Part shown: positions 35,601-42,935 of the stretch, piece after piece | Layout: every line of letters begins with the position of its first letter | How positions within the stretch are numbered: position 1 is the stretch's first letter | Assembly (NCBI GenBank): GCA_963811805.1 | Contig: CAWESU010000001.1 | Span: 1,798,001 to 1,862,000, forward strand | From: DAHUXN01 sp963811805 | Lineage (GTDB): Bacteria; Acidobacteriota; Terriglobia; Acidiferrales; UBA7541 | Reading direction: 5' to 3' | Length of the DNA stretch: 64,000 nt | Notes under the pieces: generated by a model | Seen by the model: the letters and a program-made list of their open reading frames with translations, nothing else | Database searches by the model: none | Told to the model about the DNA's origin: nothing | Made by a program: the position numbers and the translations under genes

Positions 35601-36144
35601 AAATCGTGGAAGAAGGCGAAGGCAGCGTGGAAGCTACGCCCGCGTCCGTAGCAAGCAAATCTATAACGCTGCGATTTGCCAAAGGAATCGAAGTGATTAC
35701 ATTAGGAGTGAGAGTCGAACCGAGTGTGGCGTTGGCCGTCTGCACCGGGGTGGCCGCGCCGCTCACAACGACTTCTTGGGTCAGCTCGCCGAGAGCCACA
35801 GTGACGTTGGCCGTGGTGACTTCGGTGACGCGCACGGTCAGGTTGTTGAGTACCACTTTTTTGAATCCCGCGTGTTCGACATCGACTTCGTACCCGCTCC
35901 CTGGTTGAACGAGGGGGAAGATGTAAGTTCCTTCAGCAGAAGTGCTCGACGTTATCCGAATTCCAAGATTCGGGTTGATCAGGGTTACTTTGGCCCCCGG
36001 CACGACAGCACCATTCGGGTCTTTGACCAAGCCCTCCACAGCGCCGCTTGTAGCGCTGGTCTGTGCGTGCGCCGAAATTGCCCCAAAGACGAAGAGCGTC
36101 GCCATTACCATACAGGCACCAAAACCTCTGTACATCTTGTTCAT
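32614..36144 (-). CDS. TonB-dependent receptor with N-terminal carboxypeptidase-regulatory domain (Oar-like)
   Basis: 1176 residues from ATG 36144 (MNKMYRGFGACMVMATLFVFG, signal peptide ending SAHAQ). Residues 30-115 form a CarboxypepD_reg Ig-like domain (GAVEGLVKDPNGAVVPGAKVTLIN...LVQPGSGYEVDVEHAGF). The plug region contains SIPLANRSVIDLLATDAGV, FVGGNRATSNNYMVNGID and NPDAVQEFRTETS. A long TonB-type beta-barrel ends in LQMALRLNW with the terminal aromatic residue of outer-membrane proteins. Such Oar-like receptors import large substrates such as oligosaccharides or siderophores in Acidobacteriota. The substrate here is unknown. A 36-bp element upstream is shared with osmC. Confidence 0.93.
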   Translation of the reverse strand: MNKMYRGFGACMVMATLFVFGAISAHAQTSATSGAVEGLVKDPNGAVVPGAKVTLINPNLGIRITSSTSAEGTYIFPLVQPGSGYEVDVEHAGFKKVVLNNLTVRVTEVTTANVTVALGELTQEVVVSGAATPVQTANATLGSTLTPNVITSIPLANRSVIDLLATDAGVASTLPSPSSTILQGAEAIFVGGNRATSNNYMVNGIDANNFEFHTLGNGIIPVPNPDAVQEFRTETSLYDATTGFSGGGNILLVTRSGTSKYHATVYEFLRNTDMNANDFFFNADGTPRPVLIQNQFGGSVGGPVPKLSKTFWFFNYEGQRQRNGIAGGISGLIPILPAQRTAASMAALYNLPVGAIDPVAINVLNAPGPYHGMLFPSGSPTGQPGFNLPGELGSFSFSAPVQINSNQYNGRIDHEFNIGGVANAFAVSYFANPDTYTNTGGANGTLGQPYDYLLGNQTLSVHDVQTIKPDLLNEITVGYTYNKRDIGAINPVTISQLGITRFNSSVITRGPNFAFSDQLGCCGASASVGETQRNESEDFRDMVSYVHGPHTWRMGFEARTQQFNFGSPLDPGTLSFSNVDADTVYGPPADANADLSIRSFLVGSPADASISSGLTDFEYRAHDFAVFGQDDYRVTSRLTLNLGIRWDYLGNITEKHGEISNFDPSLLTPLTMQMGGPGLQDGFVIPASNKQFGTPGVSNSTYLNQPMKDFGPRLGFGYDVLGNGKLAVRGGFGMYYSRIGPFESLQTESNPPFSLSTAFVNSLTTPQTQMLANPFPTLPLPSQFPIFPSFPQLTSLNSDGSPNFSAPQLFVSALDRGDRPPYTEQFNLTTQYEFLHGWMMEVGYLGSHGVHLEDAQSLNNALLRNANNPGPFGLDVNSAQNRESRVPVVGINSGGLFEFTDAGASYYDALLVTVSHQFSRGLYLKAAYTFSKAIDDVEAQAGFEPTVGATGNQFLPSLDKGLSNFDIPHRLVLSYVYNLPSPKLAWFTPVTSNWAFSGLTTLQSGTADEVDQFTGLSFSGTDGFGVVLPGCKLTTGGNVSTHTQDYLNASCATTTTALTSGQTFGPLSTFEGPGNQTYEVDPNNPNAIGYLQGHSTRGAFFDPFQTRWDMALTKTFPFNFWGEGRNLQFRAEAFKVFNTPIFAAPDAYQGFPGFGEISSTTDHTGRQLQMALRLNW

Positions 36145-36517
36145 CTCTGCTCCTCCCCTGCTTCTCACGTGTGCCGCTTGAGTCTTGCTTGTGATAAATA
36201 GCTGAGCTCTACCTCTTTTTCGCTCCTATAGTCATGTCGTTGGGAAAAAACCCGCCACAATACTCTGCGTCTCAGACCTAACTGTCCAATGAATTGTATA
36301 GATAAAAGGAATTCTTTTGACGAATGCCTCGGGCCAGACCCAGAACTCGCCGAAGCATACCTCATCGGACCCAATAGCCGTCCATCCAGAGCGTCTCGCT
36401 GACGACTTTGCTCGTGTGCATCCATGCCCACCAGCCTTTCGTTGAGTGATAACGGTCCGTATATCATTCCATGGTCGAGTCCGTCGTGGGTTCACATCGG
36501 TAGTTCTCGTCCATTGA
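36145..36517. other. Upstream region of the first TonB receptor
   Basis: About 370 bp without a gene. It contains copy B of the shared element at 36279-36314. No other coding sequence or hairpin was recognised before the eda remnant. Confidence 0.5.
36279..36314 (-). promoter_or_regulatory. Shared 36-bp upstream element, copy B (TonB receptor side)
   Basis: Minus-strand copy of the element found at 26898-26933, with 30 of 36 positions identical including AATTCATTGGACAG. It ends 134 bp upstream of the receptor start. TTGGAC followed by TATTGT about 20 bases later may be the core promoter. Confidence 0.55.
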
Positions 36518-36823
36518 TCATCGAGTGGAGGCACCCACGCCGATAGCTGAAGAACCCGCCAGAATGTAGCCCAACGCCGTATGTTGATTTACACCGCCCG
36601 CTGCGACTAGCGGAATCTGCGGTAACGCCGCCTTCAAAGCTTTGATATACCTGTCACCACCAAGCTCAGCACAAGGATGGACTTTGATGTAATCGCCACC
36701 AGCTTCCCACGCCGTGATGATTTCCATAGGCGTCAAAGTGGCCGAGAGCATCGCGATTTCCTTCTGAGCGGCAAAATCGATGATTTTCTGGTTGAAACCA
36801 GGACTCGTCAGAAAATTGGCTCC
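36518..36823 (-). pseudogene. eda: KDPG/KHG aldolase, internal-to-C-terminal remnant
   Basis: About 101 codons in one frame: GANFLTSPGFNQKIIDFA, then LSATLTPMEIITAWEAGGDYIKVHPC, GGDRYIKALKAALPQIPLVAAGGV and NQHTALGYILAGSSAIGVGAS. This is the second half of 2-dehydro-3-deoxyphosphogluconate aldolase, and the Schiff-base lysine (IKVHPC) is still present. The first 85 or so codons, including the catalytic glutamate and start, are missing. The upstream sequence on the same strand is unrelated. The C-terminal end is also cut, stopping five or so codons after GVGA. No partner Entner-Doudoroff gene is nearby. Confidence 0.85.
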
Positions 36824-37214
36824 CGATCGTCAAGCCCATAGACAGTCTCGTCTCAGCAAGCTATGCGGCAGACAAAGGGGGCTTCGCTAAGCGCCAAATT
36901 ACGGTGTATAACATTGCGGGAGACACGAATCGTCTTTAATCCCCCAAGGACTGAACGCGGCTGCGCGCATACTGGCAAACGGCACGATCGCCGCGGTCCG
37001 CTACCCAGTTGATCTGGACTGCACTGGCGGGTTCTTGAAACACTTCGCAACGTCGGCCTGCGCGGCAAGGCTCTGATCCGTCTTTGGGAGGGACGGTTTG
37101 AGTGCGCACCTGTCGTCGTCCTACGGACAGTCGTGTAATCGATTCTTGACCCCTTGGAAATAAAATAGAAGCAGAACCAGGTATGATTGGGCGCGACGAG
37201 GCACCGAGTACGTA
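36824..37214. other. Intergenic region upstream of the receiver-protease gene
   Basis: 390 bp with no supported gene. A plus-strand frame near 36951-37073 (LNAAARILANGTIAAVRYP) may be another gene scrap, but I cannot assign it to a family. The promoter of the receiver-protease gene should lie here. Confidence 0.35.
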
Positions 37215-38855
37215 ATGATGCGGATTTTAATTCTAAATGTTTCGAGGGAATCGCTGGACGCGGTCAACCAGGCCCTGTCCGGAAAGGGCTACGGGATCAC
37301 TGCGAAGAGCGGACTAACGGTCGACGAGGTTCTCACGCTTTCTCCGGAAGTCTTGATCACGGAAGCGACGCCTTCCGATTTGAGCTGCTGCGGGCTGATC
37401 ACGCAACTCCGATCGCGGCCGGAGACGGAATCGCCGCTCAAAATCGTGATGATCGTGCACGGAGGCGCGCTCGAAAGGGCTCGGGCGCTGGATCTCGGTG
37501 CGAACGACGTGATTTCGTTTCCGTTTGACGCGATGGAGTTCGTTGCGAGGATCAGGACGCAGTTCCGAGACCGAGAGCCGGAAGAAGAACTTCAAACGAT
37601 GCTGAAGCACGCGGTGGAGAAGGAAAGATATGCCGACATCGCGGTCGAGTCGCTGAGCCAGGCCACCGGGAAGCGCCGCGCGTGGCTGATTCCTGCCATT
37701 TTTGTCCTCGGCGTCGTCGCCGTGCTCGCCGCCTTCATTTCCTTGATTTCACTCCGGCACAGCAGCAAAGAAACGCTTCAATTGCGTGCTGAGATTGCTC
37801 AGCTAAATTACGGCTTAGGACAGCAAGGCGATCTGCTGCGGCGCGCGGAACAAGCGCGCGACTCGCTCAGCGCTGAATCGCGTTCGGCCGCGGGGACGCG
37901 GGAGTCGCTGCAAGCGCAGTCCAAGAGTCTCCGCATGAAAATGGCTTCTGCGCAAGGGGCGGACGCCGACTCTCTGCAGAAGCAACTCAAGGACACGGAA
38001 AACCAGCTGAAGCTGCTTGAGAATGAAGGGAAGATTGCGGAGACGGTCGTGCGTAATTATGGGCCGAGCGTTTGTTTGCTGCATGTTGTCGTCGAGTTTC
38101 TGGATACAGCGTCAGGGAAGCCGATACGCGTTGTGGTGGATTCGCTGGGTAGACCGCAGGTCGACAAGAATGGGATGGTGCAACTTGATACCGAAGGCGC
38201 AGGACCGCCCTTGCGAGCAGACGTTTTCGGAACCGGGTTCTTGGCAACCCGCGAGGGTGTGCTCCTTACCAACCATCACGTCGTGGAGCCGTGGTGGAAG
38301 AATGACGATATGCAGCAGCTCATCGATCACGGAGCTTCGGCCTACGTGCTCTCGTATGAGGCCTACTTCCCCGGAAGAACGCAAGGAATTCCCGCCAAGC
38401 TTGACCAAATCGCAACCGACGCTGACGTTGCCACGTTGAAGCTGGAATCTCCCCCTCCCGATACCGCAGTGCTGAACCTGGACGGAAGGAGCTCTGCGAG
38501 CGTGACCGGAGACCCAGTGGTACTCATGGGTTATCCGACGGGCATCGAAGGAATCCTTGCGCGGGCGGGCTCGGATGTTGCGGAGAAAATCGCCGGAGGA
38601 AGCCAGGACGTGGATCAAATTATGGCGCGGTTGGCTGAGCAGAAACTCATACGTCCGACGACGACGCAGGGGCACATTGGCGATATCCTCCCCGACAAAA
38701 TCGTTTACGATGCGGCAACAACTTCAGGTGGATCGGGAGGCCCGCTGTTTAATCGCGACGGCAAGGTGATTGGAATCAATTTCGCGATTCTGAACGGATT
38801 CGGAGGGTCGAATCTTGCGGTCCCAGCTCGCTACGCAAGCGGACTGCTCAAATAA
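37215..38855 (+). CDS. Degenerate receiver domain - membrane helix - coiled coil - trypsin-like serine protease
   Basis: 546 residues. Residues 3-118 fold like a CheY receiver (RILILNVSRESLDAVNQAL...PEVLITEATPSDL...ARALDLGANDVISFPFDAMEFVARIRTQF). The acid pair is replaced by NVS, the phospho-acceptor Asp position reads Glu50, and the conserved Lys before Pro is Phe102, so it is probably not phosphorylated. A membrane helix lies at 157-180 and a coiled coil at about 183-275. A chymotrypsin/DegP-like domain occupies 280-546, with the triad His355 (LLTNHHVV), Asp404 (TDADVATLKL) and Ser507 (TTSGGSGGPLF). No PDZ domain follows. The layout places the receiver in the cytoplasm and the protease outside. 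It is a single gene flanked by remnants. I know no characterised protein with this arrangement. Confidence 0.85.
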   Translation: MMRILILNVSRESLDAVNQALSGKGYGITAKSGLTVDEVLTLSPEVLITEATPSDLSCCGLITQLRSRPETESPLKIVMIVHGGALERARALDLGANDVISFPFDAMEFVARIRTQFRDREPEEELQTMLKHAVEKERYADIAVESLSQATGKRRAWLIPAIFVLGVVAVLAAFISLISLRHSSKETLQLRAEIAQLNYGLGQQGDLLRRAEQARDSLSAESRSAAGTRESLQAQSKSLRMKMASAQGADADSLQKQLKDTENQLKLLENEGKIAETVVRNYGPSVCLLHVVVEFLDTASGKPIRVVVDSLGRPQVDKNGMVQLDTEGAGPPLRADVFGTGFLATREGVLLTNHHVVEPWWKNDDMQQLIDHGASAYVLSYEAYFPGRTQGIPAKLDQIATDADVATLKLESPPPDTAVLNLDGRSSASVTGDPVVLMGYPTGIEGILARAGSDVAEKIAGGSQDVDQIMARLAEQKLIRPTTTQGHIGDILPDKIVYDAATTSGGSGGPLFNRDGKVIGINFAILNGFGGSNLAVPARYASGLLK

Positions 38856-38975
38856 GAGGTCATCGGCGCACTGAACCCCAGTTTTCTTCACCAAAGTACT
38901 TGACCGAGCAAATAGTCATCCTCATGCAGCGCGAGATACTAAGTATGGTTCATAAACTGCTTGAGGGACGGTAGA

Positions 38976-39540
38976 ATGCGTCAAACTTGGAAGTTCTTTG
39001 TCGTGCATAGAGCGCTGCAGAGCCGGGAGACTTCGCCGCCGCGGTCAGAGCGGTTGGATTCATGGAAGGAAATTGCCGCTTACCTCGGCCGGCACGTTCG
39101 CACGGTACATCTCTGGGAAAAAGCGGAGAAATTACCGGTTCACAGGCACATTCACAGCAAGCGCGGAACTGTCTACGCTTTCAAATCTGAGTTGGATACA
39201 TGGAAACAGGCGCGCACGCTCTTGTACGCAAACAGGAAGAAAGGCGTTCACGCCCGACCCCGAACCGGCGCAAAAGAAATGGTAGGAGTTTTGCCGTTCG
39301 AGAATCTCAGCGGTGATGCTTCGCAGGAATACCTCGGCGACGGCCTGACTGAAGAAGTGATTTCCCAGCTGGGGCGGATACGGCCCGAACACTTGCGTGT
39401 GATCGCGCGCACGTCCTCGATGCACTATAAAAACTCATAAGAGCATCGCGGTGATGCGAAGGAACTTGGAGTCACCTACCTACTCGAGGGCAGTGTTCGC
39501 CGCGATAAACGGAGAATACGTGTCTCGATCCTCGATCGGG
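38976..39540 (+). pseudogene. HTH / TolB-like (FlgO-type) regulator, N-terminal part with nonsense codon
   Basis: From ATG 38976 (GAGGGA upstream). A winged/MerR-like HTH comes first: RLDSWKEIAAYLGRHVRTVHLWEK, then GTVYAFKSELDTWKQAR. The FlgO/TolB-N-like domain VGVLPFENLSGDASQEYLGDGLTEEVISQLG...LRVIARTSSMHYKNS is then cut by TAA at 39438-39440. The same frame resumes immediately with AKELGVTYLLEGSVRRDKRRIRVSIL, the expected continuation. In intact acidobacterial relatives a TPR array follows, but here the frame runs into an M28 peptidase fragment around 39540-39640. A 154-residue product carrying the HTH could still be made. Its function would be doubtful. Confidence 0.8.
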
Positions 39541-39599
39541 CGCGCATCAAGACAGAGGCGGAGTATGGCGGCGAAAGCGACTCGGGAGCTTCCTTCACG

Positions 39600-39987
39600 C
39601 AGTCCGCCGCCGAATATGATCTCGCTCACAAGCGTCTGAACCTTGCGCCACCGGGTTACGGCTCTGACCACCACGCGTTTGTGAGCCACGCGGGAATCGC
39701 TGCGCTCAATCTTGAGTTTGGCGACGATCTGCAGCTCGGAGCCTACCATTCCGCCTACGATGACTTCGCCTGGTACAAACGTTTTGGTGACGACCCCGGC
39801 TTTGTCTACGGACGCGCCACCGCTCAGTTTAACGGCTCGGCTGTAATTGGTTTGTCCGAAGCTACGATCCTGCCAATGGAATTCTCGGCGACATCGGACG
39901 CCATCCTACAGGAGATCAGCAAGCTGAAAGCACTCTACGCCGGCCTGCGCGCTGCAATCACCAGCCAGAACAAAGCCGCGGCTCTAG
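39600..39987 (+). pseudogene. M28 (glutamate carboxypeptidase II-like) peptidase, fragment left of the IS
   Basis: In the same frame as the preceding regulator fragment: GYGSDHHAFVSHAGIAALNLEFG, YHSAYDDFAWYKRFGDDPGFVYGRATAQFNGSAVIGLSEATILPMEF. The GSDH-AF...GI..L and YHS-YD motifs are those of the M28B catalytic domain end, including a metal-ligand His in YHS. The N-terminal two thirds, with the other zinc ligands, are absent. The helical dimerisation domain begins (ATSDAILQEISKLKALYAGLRAAI) and is interrupted by the insertion at CTAG 39984-39987. The left boundary is approximate. Confidence 0.78.
39984..39987. repeat. Target-site duplication, left
   Basis: CTAG directly before the left IS end, repeated at 41269-41272. 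A 4-bp YTAR target is the known preference of the IS5 group. Confidence 0.85.
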
Positions 39988-39999
39988 CAGCTTGTTGAA
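39988..39999. repeat. IS left terminal inverted repeat
   Basis: CAGCTTGTTGAA, perfect inverted match to the right end of the element. Confidence 0.9.
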
Positions 40000-40118
40000 G
40001 AATTTAGCTTTTCAAGCGTTCCGTCATGATTTTGTGAGTCATCGAGTTATCGCCGGGCTGTGAAGGGCTGCTGTGGATGTTTCTTCTTGGCTCAGCGCGC
40101 CCGAAGCGAAGCTCCGTT

Positions 40119-41186
40119 TCATGTTCTGGCCATCAGATTTCGCAATCGGCACAAGTTGTAGGCAGCTGCGGTGAAGGTGAACAGCCACCCGACCTTGTCG
40201 ATCCCTCTCAACTTCACTTTCTTGAGTCCCCCCACCATCTTCATCCATCCGAACACTTGCTCGACTCGTTTGCGCTTCCGCTGACTGATTTCATATCCCT
40301 CATGACGTGTGGTCCGCTCATCCACCGCGCTCCTGCGATGGGTATTATTTTGCGCCACGTGCGGTGTGATGTTCATCCCGCGCAGTTCTCCGACCAGCTC
40401 CTGAGTGTCGTAGTTCTTGTCTCCTCCCAACGTCACGCGCTTTCCCGCCGGAATCGCTTCCGCCATGAGCATCGCCGCTTCCCGCTCTGCTCTCCCATGC
40501 GCTTCGGTCAGAAACGTCTCGACCAACAGTCCGTTGCGGTTCTCCATCAATACATGTCCCAGGTAGCCTAGCTTCGCCTCGCTTCCTTGGGACTTCTTGA
40601 ACAGCCGGGCCTCGGGATCCGTGGTCGATTCATGCGTCTGGTTCTTGCGCTTTTCTCCGTGAAAGTCCACCTCTCCGCCCGCTCCCCGTGGCTTTCCCTG
40701 TCCGTCCTTCCGTCGGAAGCTCTTCTGGCTGGCCCACGCCTCAATGAGCGTTCCGTCCACCGTGAAATGTTCGTCCGACATGTACGGCCTGGCTCGTTCC
40801 AGCACCCGCCTGAAAAACGACTCCGCGATCTCTTCGTTCAGCAATCGCTCCCGATTCTTGCTGTACACCGCGTGATTCCACACCACCTCGTCCATCTCCA
40901 TCCCTACGAACCAGCGGAACAGCAGGTTGTACTGCAGTTGCTCGATCAGCATGCGTTCGCTGCGAACCGAATAGAAGATCTGCAACAGCAGAGACCGAAA
41001 CAATCGTTCGGGCGCTATCGATGGCCGCCCCACCTCGGAGTACAACTTCGCAAACTGCGGCGACATCTCCTTCAGGATCTCGTCCACCATCTTGCGGACC
41101 GGTCGCAACGGATGATCCGCTGGAACACGCTTCTCTGGTGAAACGTAGCTGAACATTCCTTCCTGCTGGTTATCGTCTCCGCGCAT
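40119..41186 (-). CDS. IS5-family transposase
   Basis: 355 residues, full length, from ATG 41186 with AAGGAGA upstream. The N-terminal DUF772-type region reads MFSYVSPEKRVPADHPLRPVRKMVDE...GRPSIAPERLFRSLLLQIFYSVRSERML. The DDE catalytic core has Asp in FTVDGTLIEAWAS, Asp in TLGGDKNYDTQEL and Glu in RKRVEQVFGWMK. The closing GWLFTFTAAAYNLCRLRNL is typical of this subgroup. No frameshift is present, so the element is likely autonomous. It is the only gene in the IS. Confidence 0.96.
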   Translation of the reverse strand: MRGDDNQQEGMFSYVSPEKRVPADHPLRPVRKMVDEILKEMSPQFAKLYSEVGRPSIAPERLFRSLLLQIFYSVRSERMLIEQLQYNLLFRWFVGMEMDEVVWNHAVYSKNRERLLNEEIAESFFRRVLERARPYMSDEHFTVDGTLIEAWASQKSFRRKDGQGKPRGAGGEVDFHGEKRKNQTHESTTDPEARLFKKSQGSEAKLGYLGHVLMENRNGLLVETFLTEAHGRAEREAAMLMAEAIPAGKRVTLGGDKNYDTQELVGELRGMNITPHVAQNNTHRRSAVDERTTRHEGYEISQRKRKRVEQVFGWMKMVGGLKKVKLRGIDKVGWLFTFTAAAYNLCRLRNLMART

Positions 41187-41256
41187 TCGCTCGTCTCCTT
41201 GAACCTCTTTACTTCAGACGAGTTTTTTCAATTAAAGTTGCACAAGAAACGGGTTT

Positions 41257-41268
41257 TTCAACAAGCTG
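41257..41268. repeat. IS right terminal inverted repeat
   Basis: TTCAACAAGCTG, the complement of the left repeat. Confidence 0.9.
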
Positions 41269-41272
41269 CTAG
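41269..41272. repeat. Target-site duplication, right
   Basis: CTAG, second copy of the duplicated target, directly after the right IS end. Confidence 0.85.
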
Positions 41273-41721
41273 GCACGTATCGCGTGCTCGCGGATCCGGA
41301 GCATTATCGAGTGGCCCCTACAATTATGGAAGTGCCCATCCTGGACTTCACGCCCCTCGATGAGGCGGCAGCTAAGATTCAGACGGCTGCGGCACACTTT
41401 GCACAAGTGAAAGCAAAATCGGCGGTGGAAAAGATTGATCCATCACAAATCACTGAAATCAATCGCCGCCTGATCATGTTCAGTCGTTCATTTCTCAGGA
41501 AAGGCGGCCTTCCCGGAAGACCTTACTACGAGAACGAACTCTACTCTCCCGGCCGGTTGTGGGACACCGTTCCGGTGCCGGCAGTTGGCGATGCGATGCT
41601 CGATGGGGACTGGAAAATGGCGGCGGAGCAAGTTCCGCTTGCTGCCGGTACGTTGCTGAACATTGCACATGCAATCGATGCTGCCTCAGAGGCCTTGGAG
41701 GGCTCCTCGATTCATAAGTAG
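41269..41721 (+). pseudogene. M28 peptidase, C-terminal dimerisation domain right of the IS
   Basis: GTYRVLADPEHYRVAPTIM, then LDFTPLDEAAAKIQTAAAHFAQV, EINRRLIMFSRSFLRKGGLPGRPYYENELYSPGR and MLDGDWKMAAEQVPLAAGTLLNIAHAIDAASEAL to the stop at 41721. This matches the transferrin-receptor-like dimerisation domain at the C-terminus of glutamate carboxypeptidase II proteins (the F-D-PLGLPGRPFYRH-like block). It is in frame with the left fragment after removal of the IS. It could be translated only from an internal start and has no catalytic residues. Confidence 0.8.
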
Positions 41722-41796
41722 TTCGGTGGCACTGGCTTGCCTTCGTATCGGGTCAACCGGTCATCCTTCTGAAGAAACGCTGCTCTGGAGAGACGA

Positions 41797-42310
41797 ATGA
41801 CGAAATTTTACGCGTCCCTCTTCCTTATTTTGGCTTGCGCAGCGACGCTGATTTTGCCCGGAGCAGTGATCCACAGTCTTATAAACTGTGCCGGAAATGC
41901 GCATCATGACAGGACCGTATTTGCAATACGGCGGAAGAGCGCCTCAGTCTCGCGTAACGCGAGCTTTTCTTCTCGGCACAGTGTGTCGTGACCGCGCAAG
42001 TTCCTGTGCGCGAAGAAAGAAATACCCCCGCTGGAACCAGGAGCCATCGACTACATGACGGCCAAGGGGCAATACCTTAGAGACGCCCCGACCAACTTCT
42101 TTCCGCATGCGATGTTTTTTGTGGCGACGAGGAAAGGGGACGCGGAGTGGGAGTGCGTGGCTGCCGCACGTGCCCGTCGGGTCTAATTCATACTGGTTCC
42201 CGAACCCTGGCAACGAAAACGATCCGCTGGTTCAGGAGTTGCCCGCGATACGCGTACTTATTATCATTGTGCTAACGTGGTCCGACGGCACATCTATATA
42301 TGCGAAGTGA
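41797..42310 (+). pseudogene. Multiply frameshifted secreted-protein gene
   Basis: ATG 41797 opens a signal peptide (MTKFYASLFLILACAATLILP) whose frame then loses sense. A different frame (about 42000-42110) reads KKEIPPLEPGAIDYMTAKGQYLRDAPTNFFPHAMFFV, and a third frame near the end reads SNSYWFPNPG and IIIVLTWSDGTSIYAK. The pattern EPGA-YM-KGYL-DA...PH-MFFV...WSDGT is one I associate with a conserved exported protein family of soil bacteria of unknown function. At least two indels separate the pieces. The last codon overlaps the region just before the TetR start. Confidence 0.6.
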
Positions 42311-42317
42311 GGTTATG

Positions 42318-42935
42318 ATGGGCGAGGTTGAGGCAATACAACACATGGACAGCACGCGAGACAGGATTCTGCAGGCCGCGTTCGAAGAGTTCTATAGGAA
42401 CGGCTTTCAGGGTGGGAGTCTAAACCACATTGCAGAGAAGTCTGGGGCCACCAAAGGAGCCCTTTTCCACTACTTCAAGAGCAAGACAGAGCTCGGTTAT
42501 GCCATCGTGGAAGAGGTGATTCTGCCGATGGGCAAGCCGCGCTGGATCGATCCTGTGAATGAGGCGAGCGATCCTGTGGAGGCGATCAAGGCGACGTTTC
42601 GTCGCAACATTCGGGACGATGTTACGAATGTCGAGATGACTGAGCACGGTTGTCCGCTGAACAATCTGGCGCAAGAGATGTCGCCGCTCGACGAAGGTTT
42701 TCGCATGCGCATCGAGAGGGGTTACGAGCGCCAGCGCGAAGCGATAGTGGATGCACTTGAGCGTGGCAAGCAGCGAGGACAAGTCAAGAAAAGCGTTGAG
42801 ACCAAGGGAGTCGCGGCGCTGATCGTAGCCTGCCAGATGGGAATTTGGGGGACGATGAGGAATACCCGGGACGCCGAGCTTATGATTCAGTCGGGAGAGG
42901 CGCTGTGTAATTACCTGGACACCTTAAAGCCATAG
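42318..42935 (+). CDS. TetR-family transcriptional regulator
   Basis: 205 residues from ATG 42318 (MGEVEAIQHM). AGTGAGG is centred at the right distance, whereas the ATGs at 42300 and 42315 are too far or too close. The HTH is RDRILQAAFEEFYRNGFQGGSLNHIAEKSGATKGALFHYFKSKTELGYAIVEE, where the KGALFHYFKSK block is diagnostic of TetR. The ligand domain (GCPLNNLAQEMSPLDEGFR) resembles the TetR_C_16/YcdC-like group that binds small lipophilic or electrophilic inducers. Its target is unknown. The next gene downstream is 618 bp away, and the upstream neighbour is a pseudogene. Confidence 0.92.
   Translation: MGEVEAIQHMDSTRDRILQAAFEEFYRNGFQGGSLNHIAEKSGATKGALFHYFKSKTELGYAIVEEVILPMGKPRWIDPVNEASDPVEAIKATFRRNIRDDVTNVEMTEHGCPLNNLAQEMSPLDEGFRMRIERGYERQREAIVDALERGKQRGQVKKSVETKGVAALIVACQMGIWGTMRNTRDAELMIQSGEALCNYLDTLKP

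Larger units (their letters stand above)
39988..41268. mobile_element. IS5-family insertion sequence, complete (1281 bp)
   Basis: Bounded by 12-bp perfect terminal inverted repeats (CAGCTTGTTGAA at 39988-39999, its complement at 41257-41268) and a CTAG duplication. It contains one intact transposase gene on the minus strand. Deleting the element and one CTAG restores the M28 peptidase frame as NKAAAL-GTYRVLADP, which shows that insertion happened into a sequence still in frame and that the borders are exact. The intact transposase and perfect ends suggest a recent insertion. Other copies in the genome are likely. Confidence 0.93.

Noticed and set aside
39988..41268. Assigning the insertion sequence to the IS1182 family
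   Set aside because: The 4-bp CTAG target and the DDE spacing with the GWLFTFTAAAYNL ending fit the IS5 group better.
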